A stretch of 64,000 nucleotides of DNA from NCBI GenBank assembly GCA_023954035.1, contig JAMLIT010000008.1:1-64000 (forward strand), in the 5' to 3' direction. The notes beneath the pieces are model-generated. The model was not told the DNA's origin, made no database searches, and was given only the letters and a program-made list of their open reading frames with translations. Made by a program: the position numbers and the translations under genes. Origin of the DNA: Burkholderiaceae bacterium (lineage in GTDB: Bacteria; Pseudomonadota; Gammaproteobacteria; Burkholderiales; Burkholderiaceae_C). This document shows, piece by piece, positions 43,814 through 51,630 of the stretch. The first letter of the stretch is position 1. Every line of letters begins with the position of its first letter.

Positions 43814-45010
43814 TTAGCAGGCGGGCCAGCTTCGGTTGTTGTTGTATGCGTCCACTGTGCCCAGCAGCTTCGTCCAGTACGCGGGAAGCGCGGACCAGCG
43901 GCTGCCCGTTCCGTCCAGGTCGGTGACGTACATCCGCCCGGTGTTGACCCGCGCCTTGCTCGCGGTCGCGACAGTGCTCTGCATGGCGGTGCAGGTGTTG
44001 GCGCTGTGCACCAGCGCGGCTTGCCGGGTATTGTCCTGGCCGTAGACCCAGGTGTGTGCGGGCTGGGGGTCGTGGCTTTGGTAAGCCGACGCATTGCCTT
44101 CAAAGGTCACGAGCACATCGGCCACGCTGGCGTAGCCAGCGTCCGGGAAGCTGCCAGGGTTGCCAATGACCAGCAGGCCTTTGCCATGCACGTAGGTGTA
44201 GAGGTCGGTGTAGAAAGGCAGCCGATCGCTTGCCGAAGCCATTTCTCCGAAGTAAATGCCATCGAGCAGGCCCGGATACAGCGCGAGGTATTGATCGACC
44301 GTGGTCTTGATGTCCGCCACCGAGAGTGTGCCGCTGCCCAGAGCGGTAGCCACGTAGCCCACCACCTTCTGATTGCCCGGCTGCACTGCCTTGAAAGCGG
44401 TGATTGCCTTGAGCAGATCGGCATCGACTTTGCTGGTGCCCGTCAGGATGCCGTCGCCAGATTTGGCCACCGCGGTGATCTTCACATTGGGATAGCTGGC
44501 AGCGCCGCTGGTCAGGGTGTCCCACGGTGAGCCTTTGGCCGCACTGAAGAAGGCTGGCACCAGCAGTTCCAGATCCTTGGGCTTGGGCCGGATGAACAGT
44601 GCCAGGCGGTCGCTGTCCGAATGCGTCTTGCTGGTCGCCGTCGCCTCCACCTGCACCGCGCCGGGCTGGGTGTCTTGCATCTCCGAGGCGGCCGTGCCGG
44701 CCACCGTGGCGGTCACTGGGCGCGTCAGGCGCGCGGTAGGACGGCTGGCGCTGAGCGTCACCAGCGTGCCATCCGGGGCACTTTTGCCCTCTACCGCGAC
44801 ACTGATCTGCAAGTTGATTGGCGAATTGGTGTCATGCACGCTGCCATCGGTGACGGGGCCGCTGAAGCGCACGCTGATCGGGCCGGCCGGCGGAGGCGGC
44901 GGTGCAGGCGCCGGCGCCGGCTCGGTGGTGCCCCCGCAACCTGCCAGGGCAGCGGTCAGAAACAGCAAGCCTGCGGCGACGCGGCTGTTCGCGTGGGTGC
45001 GTTGGCGCAT
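43814..45010 (-). CDS. Lipoprotein with spherulin-4-like (glycoside hydrolase) domain
   Basis: A 398-residue lipoprotein. The signal peptide ends in lipobox LTAALAGC, followed by a Pro-rich linker (TEPAPAPAPPPPPAGP) and an immunoglobulin-like beta domain (about residues 40-140). Residues about 150-395 resemble the spherulation-specific family 4 (PF12138): ELLVPAFFSAAKGSPWDTLT, VKITAVAKSGDG, KVVGYVATALGSGT, GLLDGIYFGEMAS. Characterised relatives include galactosaminogalactan-degrading enzymes. The ATG at 45010 was chosen because AAGGAGAG lies 4-11 nt upstream; a longer start at 45031 has none. Enzymatic activity here is inference. Confidence 0.78.
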   Translation of the reverse strand: MRQRTHANSRVAAGLLFLTAALAGCGGTTEPAPAPAPPPPPAGPISVRFSGPVTDGSVHDTNSPINLQISVAVEGKSAPDGTLVTLSASRPTARLTRPVTATVAGTAASEMQDTQPGAVQVEATATSKTHSDSDRLALFIRPKPKDLELLVPAFFSAAKGSPWDTLTSGAASYPNVKITAVAKSGDGILTGTSKVDADLLKAITAFKAVQPGNQKVVGYVATALGSGTLSVADIKTTVDQYLALYPGLLDGIYFGEMASASDRLPFYTDLYTYVHGKGLLVIGNPGSFPDAGYASVADVLVTFEGNASAYQSHDPQPAHTWVYGQDNTRQAALVHSANTCTAMQSTVATASKARVNTGRMYVTDLDGTGSRWSALPAYWTKLLGTVDAYNNNRSWPAC

Positions 45011-45135
45011 TTTTCTCTCCTTCAAGTTCATGCCATTGTGAGGGATTGTTGGTCCTTGGCGCCGCTGGGAAAAAGCGCTTCTGGTCGGGAAACACCGGTT
45101 TGTTGCGCCGATTGCGGGCCCGGCAGGTGGCTACC

Positions 45136-45873
45136 ATGGATCGCATGCCTCCACCCATCCTCCACCTCCGGGCACTCGCGCCTTTGCTGGCTGCCGCGCT
45201 GCTGGGCGCGTGCGGCACCCTGGATGTGCCGCGTGCCGACAACTACCCTGCCACCGGCCAGAAAAAGGCGCGCGCCGTGCACCATTGGGACGTGCTGGCC
45301 GGCGACGTGGCCACGCGGGTGGTGGAGAAAATATCCGAATGGCCAAAGGGCGACTACCCCATTCATGTCACCGTGCCCGACAACTCCAGTTTCAACCAGG
45401 GTTTTCTCAAGCTCTTGCGGGTGCAGCTGCTCGACCGGGGCGTGGTCCTGTCCACCGTGCCGACGGCGGTCGAATTGCAGGTTCAGACGCAGTTGGTGCA
45501 GCACGGTGCCGATGTGCCGCGCAGCCTGCCCATTCCCCTGGGCGGGACAATGCTGGGGGCAGGCGTGGGCGTATGGCGCGACTGGAAGGAGCATTACTCC
45601 AACCGCGTGCTGCTGCCTGGCGCCGCCACCGCCATCGGTATTGGCGCGGGCCTGGCCCTGGATATCGCGCATCTCTATACCCAGGGCGCGGCAGCAGGCG
45701 GCCCCACCCGCACCGAGGTGCTGATTACCACCACCCTCACAAGCCATGACCGCTACCTGGCAGGCTCGGCAGACATGTATTACATCGAGCGGGACGATGC
45801 CGTGCTGTACCAGCCTGAGCTGCCCGCAGCGCCGCCCACCCCGGTCAAAACCTGGCTGGTGGTCAAGCCATGA
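45136..45873 (+). CDS. Outer-membrane-type lipoprotein, unknown function
   Basis: A 245-residue predicted lipoprotein. The signal peptide runs to lipobox LLAAALLGAC (Cys about 24). The mature part contains HHWDVLAGDVATRVVEKISEWPKGDYPIHVTVPDNSSFNQGFLKLLRVQLLDRGVVL, a pattern that suggests an alpha/beta domain, and a Gly-rich patch GTMLGAGVGVWRDW. No family is assigned with confidence. Its stop overlaps the next gene, a FlgO-like lipoprotein, as ATGA, so the two are translated together and probably work together. A second in-frame ATG lies at 45145. Confidence 0.78.
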   Translation: MDRMPPPILHLRALAPLLAAALLGACGTLDVPRADNYPATGQKKARAVHHWDVLAGDVATRVVEKISEWPKGDYPIHVTVPDNSSFNQGFLKLLRVQLLDRGVVLSTVPTAVELQVQTQLVQHGADVPRSLPIPLGGTMLGAGVGVWRDWKEHYSNRVLLPGAATAIGIGAGLALDIAHLYTQGAAAGGPTRTEVLITTTLTSHDRYLAGSADMYYIERDDAVLYQPELPAAPPTPVKTWLVVKP

Positions 45874-46445
45874 AGCCGGGGGGTTTGATGGCGCCCCGGA
45901 GCCTTGCGGCGCTGGCGCTGGCCGTGCTGGCGGCGGGCGCGCTCACTGGCTGCGCCGGCTATTACTACGGCGACAAGTACGGTCCGACGCTGGCCTTGTC
46001 GCCCCACGCCGACATGGTGGGAAGCAGCTACGCCGCCGCCGATGCCCTATTGCGAAACGCGCCGCTGGACCTGCATACGCCGGTGCTGGTGACCACGCTG
46101 GTCGATCTGGACCACCTGGGTGCGTCGTCGCGCTTTGGCCGCGTGGTGGCCGAGCAGATGGCCGGGCGCCTGACGCAGCGCGGTCTGCCCGTGCCCGAGC
46201 TGCGCCTGCGCGAATCCGTGGCGCTGGTGCCGCATGAGGGTGCACTGCTGCTCTCGCGCGAGCTGCGCGAGGTCAGCCGCGCGCACGCGGCGCAGGCCGT
46301 GGTGGTCGGAACCTACGCGGTGTCGAGCCGGCAGGTGTTTGTGAGCCTCAAGCTCGTGCGGCCCGAAGGCAACCTGACGATTGCCGCGCACGACTATGCC
46401 CTGGTGCTGGACGAGGAACTGCGCAGTCTGCTCGGACTGCGCTGA
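45870..46445 (+). CDS. FlgO-family lipoprotein
   Basis: A 191-residue lipoprotein. The signal peptide ends in lipobox LAAGALTGC, and the mature domain fits the FlgO family (PF17680): SYAAADALLRNAPLDLHTPVLVTTLVDLDHLGASSRFGRVVAEQMAGRLTQRG, LRESVALVPHEGALLLSRELREVSRAHAAQAVVVGTYAVSSRQVFVSLKLV. Vibrio FlgO associates with the flagellar sheath, but most members outside flagellar loci are uncharacterised. Overlap with the preceding lipoprotein gene indicates a two-gene operon of outer-membrane proteins. The palindromic element follows about 50 bp downstream. Confidence 0.85.
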   Translation: MKPGGLMAPRSLAALALAVLAAGALTGCAGYYYGDKYGPTLALSPHADMVGSSYAAADALLRNAPLDLHTPVLVTTLVDLDHLGASSRFGRVVAEQMAGRLTQRGLPVPELRLRESVALVPHEGALLLSRELREVSRAHAAQAVVVGTYAVSSRQVFVSLKLVRPEGNLTIAAHDYALVLDEELRSLLGLR

Positions 46446-46492
46446 GCAAGGCGAACTTGGCTGTTGCCGGGCACCGGGTGCGCTTCTGTTTT

Positions 46493-46529
46493 TATAGCTA
46501 ACAGCGCTTGCTGAATAAGCGCTAGAGGC
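46493..46529. repeat. Dispersed palindromic element, copy with 59-bp exact duplicate
   Basis: TATAGCTAACAGCGCTTGCT followed by GAATAAGCGCTAGAGGC is a strong copy. Together with flanking sequence, 46471-46529 is identical over 59 bp to 47708-47766, and the following 40 bp of both remain clearly related. Confidence 0.85.
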
Positions 46530-46555
46530 AGAAAATACTGAAATTTTCGCTGGTT

Positions 46556-46740
46556 TTGTTCTCGGCCGGTACCCGCACCGGTGGTCGCGTGGTGTGCAGC
46601 GCCAACCCCGTACCGCAGGGCGCCAACGCTACCTGCACCGCCACGCCCATCGTAGTTGAGCGCTTTATCAGCTTGGGCGGTCAATGCAGTGGCACCACCC
46701 TGTCTTGTACATGCTTGACAGAGTGCAAATCGACGGGTCC
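46556..46740 (+). pseudogene. Fragment of an IPTL-CTERM substrate (InlB-like B-repeat part)
   Basis: The frame starting around 46556 reads GGRVVCSANPVPQGANATCTATP, then RFISLGGQCSGTTLSCT. This is the bacterial repeat of the kind GGTVSCxPNPVxxGxxxTCTATPxxGYxFxGWxGxC that often precedes IPTL-CTERM tails. It loses its pattern after LSCTCLTECKS and has no sorting signal, so it looks like a broken gene. The next intact substrate begins at 46830. The Cys-rich repeat is closely echoed by the fragment at 48066-48290. Confidence 0.6.
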
Positions 46741-46829
46741 ACAACCGCTTTGGGTCTAAATTGGTCGGCATTCCCCATAGAATCACTTTGTGATTTAGGA
46801 CACATCAACTCAACCGGAGGAGAACTGCC

Positions 46830-47429
46830 ATGAACAACTTGAAAGATGCCTTTGCCGCGATAGTGCGACAGCCCGTGCGCCTGCTGCTCGTGCTGACTGT
46901 GGCACTGACCAGCACGATGGCCGCGGCGCAGATGACGGGCCAGACCGTGCGCGCCCAGCACTACTACCCTGATCTGAGCACGACGTACAGCGCCGCAGTC
47001 GACAGCGTGGTGGGAGCTGGCGTCGAGGTCACTGGTTTTCCTGCCTCGGATCCCTGGACAAACATCGACTACTCAGCCAACTCAATCCGGATCGCTTACA
47101 CCGGGGCTGCCGGATGGTCTGCAGCTACTTTCAACGGAGTGGTCTTTTCTGATCTCAACAGCACCATTCCGGCCATCACCGGCGTCACCCTCAACCCCGC
47201 CAGCAACATGGTCGGGCTGGACGCTTCGCGGCTCACCTTTACCGCCGACACGGTTTCGATCAACTGGCAAAACCTGGCTTTCGATGCCAGCACCGTGGTG
47301 GTGCTCGACCTGAGCTTTGCCAACGGGGGCGCAGCCACGCCCGTGCCGACACTGTCCGAATGGATGTTGATCGTCCTGATGCTGATGGTGGCAGCTGTCG
47401 GAATCACCTGGACACGCCGGCGCCACTGA
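46830..47429 (+). CDS. IPTL-CTERM domain exported protein (exosortase H substrate)
   Basis: A 199-residue protein. The signal peptide spans residues about 1-32 (RLLLVLTVALTSTMAAAQ). A beta-rich, Thr/Ala/Asn/Val-rich passenger (about 33-165, without cysteine) follows, and the sorting tail is VPTLSEWMLIVLMLMVAAVGITWTRRRH: the IPTLxxWG-like motif, one transmembrane helix and a basic end. Its ribosome site GGAGGAG and ATG at 46830 are strong. The gene cluster places it upstream of exosortase H at 48385, the cognate transpeptidase expected to process such tails. An ATCAC-TTT-GTGAT palindrome lies at 46782-46794, about 35 bp before the start. Confidence 0.85.
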   Translation: MNNLKDAFAAIVRQPVRLLLVLTVALTSTMAAAQMTGQTVRAQHYYPDLSTTYSAAVDSVVGAGVEVTGFPASDPWTNIDYSANSIRIAYTGAAGWSAATFNGVVFSDLNSTIPAITGVTLNPASNMVGLDASRLTFTADTVSINWQNLAFDASTVVVLDLSFANGGAATPVPTLSEWMLIVLMLMVAAVGITWTRRRH

Positions 47430-48065
47430 ATCGCTACACCACGAAGACGTGCGTTCGCCGCGGCAGGGTCTTCGCCGCGGCAGGCCCACTCTTGACGGGC
47501 GAAACGCCCCAGCGTCTGAACGCTTTCTTCTGCGGACGAGGTGGAACGCCAGCAACGGCTTGCCACCAAAGCCTTCCGGCAAATTCAACACTGCTCGACG
47601 GATAGGTGTTTCAGCCAGATGGAGCCAAGTCAAGCACGGGTTTTGGGCCACCCAAGGCCTTTGACCTGCGCAGCTTGATTGGGGGCCGCCGACCCCGGCT
47701 GCTGCCATGCACCGGGTGCGCTTCTGTTTTTATAGCTAACAGCGCTTGCTGAATAAGCGCTAGAGGCCAAAAACATCCGAAATTTCCGCTGGTTTAGCTC
47801 TTGGCCGATCCCGCCAGAATCTGCACAGGCGGCAGGCGCAGCACCGGATTTCTCTCGCTTGCTAGCAAGCAGGCTCTGGCGCTGCTGCATGGATACAAAT
47901 TCGCATGCCGATGCAAAAAATACCGCCACGGGCCCGGGGCCTGCGCAGCGCGAAGTGCTGGTGATCTGAGGCAAGGGCGCTTGCTTCGCCTTGTTTTGCA
48001 TCAACAGCCATCAAACAAACGCTTGGCGTAAACGCCAGGGCTTGGCTTGTTACCCAGACACATAA
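47430..48065. other. Intergenic region with duplicated element and no gene
   Basis: Contains the second copy of the 59-bp duplicated segment (47708-47766) and two direct CGCCGCGGCAGG repeats near 47457 and 47472. No convincing coding frame was found. It separates the intact IPTL-CTERM gene from the remnant at 48066. Confidence 0.55.
47730..47766. repeat. Dispersed palindromic element, second copy of 59-bp duplicate
   Basis: TATAGCTAACAGCGCTTGCT followed by GAATAAGCGCTAGAGGC is identical to the copy at 46493. The preceding 22 bp are identical too. It lies 300 bp upstream of the IPTL-CTERM remnant, whereas the first copy lies about 30 bp upstream of its own remnant. Confidence 0.85.
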
Positions 48066-48290
48066 AATGTTACAGGCTATGTTGCCCTCGCTCCAGCGTG
48101 TGGCAGTCAATTCAGCGGCACCGCCCTGTCTTGCACCCTGACCGCAGTAACCGCACCGGCCAGCGTCACGGCGCAATTTGCGCCGCAGTCCGCGTCGGCG
48201 CAGGCCATTCCGACCCTGGGGGAATGGGCTATGCTCCTGCTCTCGGGCCTGATGGGTATTGCCGCATTGGGAGTCTTGCGCAGGCGGTGA
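48066..48290 (+). pseudogene. Truncated IPTL-CTERM substrate (C-terminal part)
   Basis: An open frame running from 48066 to the TGA at 48288 reads ACGSQFSGTALSCTL, TAVTAPASVTAQFA and then the sorting tail IPTLGEWAMLLL, a hydrophobic helix and RRR-stop. There is no start codon, signal peptide or passenger domain; an in-frame TAA lies at 48063. It is therefore the end of an IPTL-CTERM protein that lost its 5' part. Homology with the fragment at 46556 (CSGTTLSCT versus FSGTALSCT) shows both derive from the same repeat-bearing family. Confidence 0.7.
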
Positions 48291-48384
48291 TGGGCGGAAA
48301 GGGCGGCTGCATGGCGCGCTGTCCGCCTTGCCGTACGTTGCGGCGGCGGTGCTCTGGCGCTGCCTTGCATGAACTTTTTGACTT

Positions 48385-48903
48385 ATGGTGCGTTTCCTCG
48401 GAATTTTTGGCGTCTCGCTGCTGGTGCTGTTTCGCATCGACATGCTCGACAGCGTTCAGCGCACGGTAATCGCCCCGTGGTCAGACTGGCTTGCCGTCGT
48501 CAGTGGGTTGTTGATGACGCCGTTTGACTCCGATGTCATGCATTCGGGGCGATTGCTCTACAGCAAATCGACGGGTTTTGCCGTGTCCATCGAAGCGGGG
48601 TGCAATGGCATCGAGGCGGCCATCGTGCTGCTTGCGGGTGTCTTGGCCTTCCCTGCCACCTGGGCGCAAAAGGCCTGGGGTTTTATTGCTGGGTTTGGCA
48701 CGATTCAGGTGGCCAACTTGCTGCGTATCATCAGCTTGTATTACCTGGGGCGATGGAACATGGAGTGGTTTGAGTTTGCCCATCTCTATTTGTGGCAGGC
48801 GTTGATCATGCTCGATGTGCTGGTGGTCTGGTTGCTATGGATTCGCTGGGTGGGCCGGAACGCGGTACAGGCCAAAAACGCCCCAACTGCCCATGCGATC
48901 TAA
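48385..48903 (+). CDS. xrtH: Exosortase H (IPTL-CTERM-specific)
   Basis: A 172-residue multi-pass exosortase. The catalytic triad known for exosortases is visible: Cys73 in EAGCNGIEAAIVLLA, Arg114 in NLLRIISLYYLG and His133 in EFAHLYLWQ. About five to six hydrophobic segments are present. Such enzymes cleave PEP-CTERM-like tails in the inner membrane and transfer the protein on to another acceptor. The class assignment to XrtH rests on the short length, on the companion protein encoded by the overlapping next gene and on IPTL-CTERM proteins encoded close by. The start ATG at 48385 gives MVRFLGIFGVSLLVLF. Confidence 0.9.
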   Translation: MVRFLGIFGVSLLVLFRIDMLDSVQRTVIAPWSDWLAVVSGLLMTPFDSDVMHSGRLLYSKSTGFAVSIEAGCNGIEAAIVLLAGVLAFPATWAQKAWGFIAGFGTIQVANLLRIISLYYLGRWNMEWFEFAHLYLWQALIMLDVLVVWLLWIRWVGRNAVQAKNAPTAHAI

Positions 48904-49525
48904 TTCTTTGCCCCTTTTTTTGCTGCTTTCTGTGGCCGGGCTGCTCTGCCTGATGCCCATTTGGTACTTTTTTCTGGCGCCCTGGCTGGCCGCTCCGGTT
49001 TTCTACCTGGCGGGGGAGGCCGTATCGAATGCATTTCACTGGGTGGTGACCTACGAGCGCACGGGAAGCAAGGGCACCCTGTTGACGAGCCTGCAGTTCA
49101 TTGCCGAACAAGGGCAGGGCCGGACCGGAAAGCTGGCTCCGGTGGCGGATTATCGGATGCACGGCTATGGCTTGGTCATGCTGTGGGCCATGTTGCTGGC
49201 CTCGCGTCCTGCCGCTCTGTGGCGCAAGCTATTTCTGGGAACCGGGGTGATGCTGTTCATTGCGGCTTCGGGGGTGACGCTGCAATGGCTCAACGATATT
49301 TTCAATCGGTCTGGCCCCCACGTGCTGGCGCAAACGCGCGCGTCCGCTGTGCTGGCAGAAGCCGTGGAGTTCGGTTTTCACTTCAACCTGTTTGTTTTTA
49401 CCGCTCTTGCGCCCCTGCTGTTGTGGGTGGTGATGAACCGCGCATTTGTGCAGGCGCTGTGGAATGATGCAATAAAGGCTCCAGCACCGGCGGGACAATC
49501 CGACGAAACCGGACAGGCCGATTGA
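48893..49525 (+). CDS. Exosortase H-associated membrane protein
   Basis: A 210-residue membrane protein with four hydrophobic segments (LFLLLSVAGLLCLMPIWYFFLAPWL near the start; LVMLWAMLLAS; LFLGTGVMLFIAASGVTLQWL; FHFNLFVFTALAPLLLWVVMN). It overlaps xrtH by 11 bp, so the two are translated together. This gene type accompanies exosortase H in other betaproteobacteria, and its function is unknown. The start ATG at 48893 lies inside the last codons of xrtH. Next is convergent flhC. Confidence 0.85.
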   Translation: MRSNSLPLFLLLSVAGLLCLMPIWYFFLAPWLAAPVFYLAGEAVSNAFHWVVTYERTGSKGTLLTSLQFIAEQGQGRTGKLAPVADYRMHGYGLVMLWAMLLASRPAALWRKLFLGTGVMLFIAASGVTLQWLNDIFNRSGPHVLAQTRASAVLAEAVEFGFHFNLFVFTALAPLLLWVVMNRAFVQALWNDAIKAPAPAGQSDETGQAD

Positions 49526-49560
49526 CGCTGCCGCGGCGCTGCGGCTGCACACGCCTGGGT

Positions 49561-50136
49561 TCAGTGCAGCATCAGGGCGCCGCTGGTCTTGCTTTTGCCC
49601 GCGCGCGCCGGTGGGTTGCACAGGCCACAGACATAACCACGGTTCTCGTACAGCTCGGTGACAAACTGGCCCTTGCAGTCGCTGCATTGGGTGCGGGTGA
49701 GCATGCCGGCGTCGACAAACTTCACCAGGCGCCAGGCGCGGGTGAAAGACAGCAGGGGTTCTACCTGGGCGATCTCGATCTGCTCGTTGTAGAGCCGGTA
49801 GGCTTTGGTGAGCAGTTCGACCGAGTCCAGCTCCATGCCCTTGCCCAGGTATTCGTAGATGTTGAGGAACAGCGAGCTGTGGATGTTTTCCTGCCAGGTC
49901 AGGAACCAGTCGGTAGAGAACGGCAGCTGGCCTTTGGAGGGCGACTTGCCCGCGATCTCCTTGTACAGCCGGATCAGCCGCTCGTAGGACAGCGTGGTTT
50001 CCGATTCAAGCACCTGCATGCGTGCGCCCATGCCGATAAGCAGGGCAGCGCGTTCGATCTGGCGCGATTCGTTCAGCACGCTCTTGACGGCGGCGCGCTT
50101 GGCAGTGCTGGCGGTGGTGTCGGTCGTTGTGGTCAT
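49561..50136 (-). CDS. flhC: Flagellar transcriptional activator FlhC
   Basis: A 191-residue FlhC. The N-terminal two-thirds follow the family (LNESRQIERAALLIGMGARMQVLESETTLSYERLIRLYKEIAGKSPSKGQLPFSTDWFLTW). The zinc site uses Cys151, Cys154, Cys170 and Cys173 (TQCSDC...VCGLC). With FlhD it forms the FlhD4C2 master activator of flagellar genes. It follows flhD by 43 bp on the same strand. No class II flagellar gene is in the window; cheV lies 35 kb away. Confidence 0.95.
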   Translation of the reverse strand: MTTTTDTTASTAKRAAVKSVLNESRQIERAALLIGMGARMQVLESETTLSYERLIRLYKEIAGKSPSKGQLPFSTDWFLTWQENIHSSLFLNIYEYLGKGMELDSVELLTKAYRLYNEQIEIAQVEPLLSFTRAWRLVKFVDAGMLTRTQCSDCKGQFVTELYENRGYVCGLCNPPARAGKSKTSGALMLH

Positions 50137-50179
50137 GGCGTTCTCTGTCAGGTGAGGTGGAGAGCGAAGGGCCGGTTGC

Positions 50180-50509
50180 TCAGAGCACTTCGGAGACGCG
50201 GCTGGCCATCAGGATGTTGGCGTGCAAGGTGTTGGTGGCTTCGTTGCCCACCTTGCGCGGTGTGTCGTGGTTGGTCAGCAGACCCCAGACCAGGCTGTCG
50301 TCCACGCGGAAGCTGCACAGCAAGGTGTTGCGCGACGCAATCTTCATCACCTGCGCCGCAGAGAGCGACGCCAGCAGGTCGGCCGCTTCTTCGTTGAGCC
50401 CGAGACGGAACACCGCCTCAGCCTTGTCCTGGCGGATCAGCGTCTGCGCCAGCATCAGGTAGGTCAGGTTGGCTTCGCGGATTTCTGCGAGCACTTGTTC
50501 GTGGTTCAT
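50180..50509 (-). CDS. flhD: Flagellar transcriptional activator FlhD
   Basis: A 109-residue FlhD. It has the helical pattern EQVLAEIREANLTYLMLAQTLIRQDKAEAVFRLGLNEEAADLLASLSAAQVMKIA and the C-terminal RNTLLCSFRVDDSLVWGLLTNH. FlhD is the partner of FlhC in the flagellar master regulator. The ATG at 50509 follows a GGAAAGTGCC stretch (ribosome site), and the longer frame upstream was rejected. The 188 bp upstream of it hold the likely promoter, with nothing recognisable. Confidence 0.93.
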   Translation of the reverse strand: MNHEQVLAEIREANLTYLMLAQTLIRQDKAEAVFRLGLNEEAADLLASLSAAQVMKIASRNTLLCSFRVDDSLVWGLLTNHDTPRKVGNEATNTLHANILMASRVSEVL

Positions 50510-50697
50510 GGCACTTTCCTTTTCAGGTGGAGGGCACCTTGCATGCCTTATGCGTGCTTTGGTGATCCGGTGAAATGGATTGTGAAACGGGCCCAAAAGG
50601 AAATTAAGTCGGCGTCTGGCTGCGCGGCGCGTCTGGTTTTGGGGCGGGACGTGTAGGAAATTGCCTTACAAGCGGCTGCGCCATGGGCCTGCGCGGT

Positions 50698-51555
50698 TCA
50701 GCGCGGCGCCCTGCTGCCCGCCGGGGGGCGCGGCGTGGCGCTGCTCTGTGCGACGGCCGCCAGATTCAGCAGTGCCGCTTCCACCGCCGCAGCGCTCGCG
50801 CGCGGCTGCTCCATGGGAAACAGATGCGTTCCGTCGAGCATGGTGATGCGACCCTCGACGACGCGCCGCGTCATCGCCATGCCCACCTGCTGCATTTCCA
50901 CCGACGCGAGTCCGCCGATGAACGCCGCAGGGCAGGCGAGCGGATGCTTGCGCAGCAAGTGGGCCAGGTTGTGCGGCAGCGTGTTGTAGATGGCGGTCTC
51001 CACGTCGCGGTCAAAGCGCAGCACGCGCTGGCCGTCGCTGTCTTCCAGGCCATGCGCAATGTAGTCGCGCAGCACCTGCGGGTCCCAGAGCGCAAAGGCC
51101 TTCTTGCGCGCGAAATGCTCCAGCGCCTCGCCGTCGCTCGCCCAATGCTTGCGCCGCCTGCGGCTGACGCGGCCTGGGGACACCGAGCCCACCATTTGCG
51201 TGCGCTTGGCCACGCTGACCGCGTTGGCCTTCCAGCCGCTGATCAGCGGCGAATCGAGCATCAGGACCGCACGCGCGAGGTCCGGGTGCTGGGCCGCGGT
51301 CATCACGCTGAGGATGCCGCCCAGCGAATGCCCGACAAGAAACACCGGTTGGCCGAGCTGCTGCACCTGCGACCGGGCGAAGTCGGCCAACTGCTGCACC
51401 AGATGCGGCCAGTTGCTGGTGACGGGGTAGCGCGGGTCGTGGCCAAATCGGTCGATGGCGCTCACGGTGAACCCGCGTGCGCGCAGTTGCTCGAACAGCA
51501 CGCTGTAGGTGCCTCCCGGGAAGCTGTTGCCGTGCGAGAAAACAATGTGGGACAT
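50698..51555 (-). CDS. Alpha/beta-fold hydrolase
   Basis: A 285-residue alpha/beta hydrolase. The nucleophile elbow is VGHSLGG (Ser at about residue 97), preceded by the oxyanion-region HGNSFPGGTYSVLFEQLRARGF and with a late His in TMLDGTHLFPMEQP. An Asp in the second half completes the triad in VLMLDSPLISG or nearby. Substrate is unknown; esterase or lipase activity is possible. It is followed by the Anbu gene upstream on the same strand with 75 bp between them. The protein has no signal peptide. Confidence 0.86.
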   Translation of the reverse strand: MSHIVFSHGNSFPGGTYSVLFEQLRARGFTVSAIDRFGHDPRYPVTSNWPHLVQQLADFARSQVQQLGQPVFLVGHSLGGILSVMTAAQHPDLARAVLMLDSPLISGWKANAVSVAKRTQMVGSVSPGRVSRRRRKHWASDGEALEHFARKKAFALWDPQVLRDYIAHGLEDSDGQRVLRFDRDVETAIYNTLPHNLAHLLRKHPLACPAAFIGGLASVEMQQVGMAMTRRVVEGRITMLDGTHLFPMEQPRASAAAVEAALLNLAAVAQSSATPRPPAGSRAPR

Positions 51556-51630
51556 GGGGCAGGAAAGAAGCAGTGGAAGAGGTGCCTGGGTGGCGGCGAG
51601 CGGCTGAAGCAGCGCGGCCCGCCCCCGGTC

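Noticed and set aside
47457..47483. Pair of CGCCGCGGCAGG direct repeats
   Set aside because: Two copies 15 bp apart within GC-rich DNA, with no further copies in the interval; too simple to call functional.
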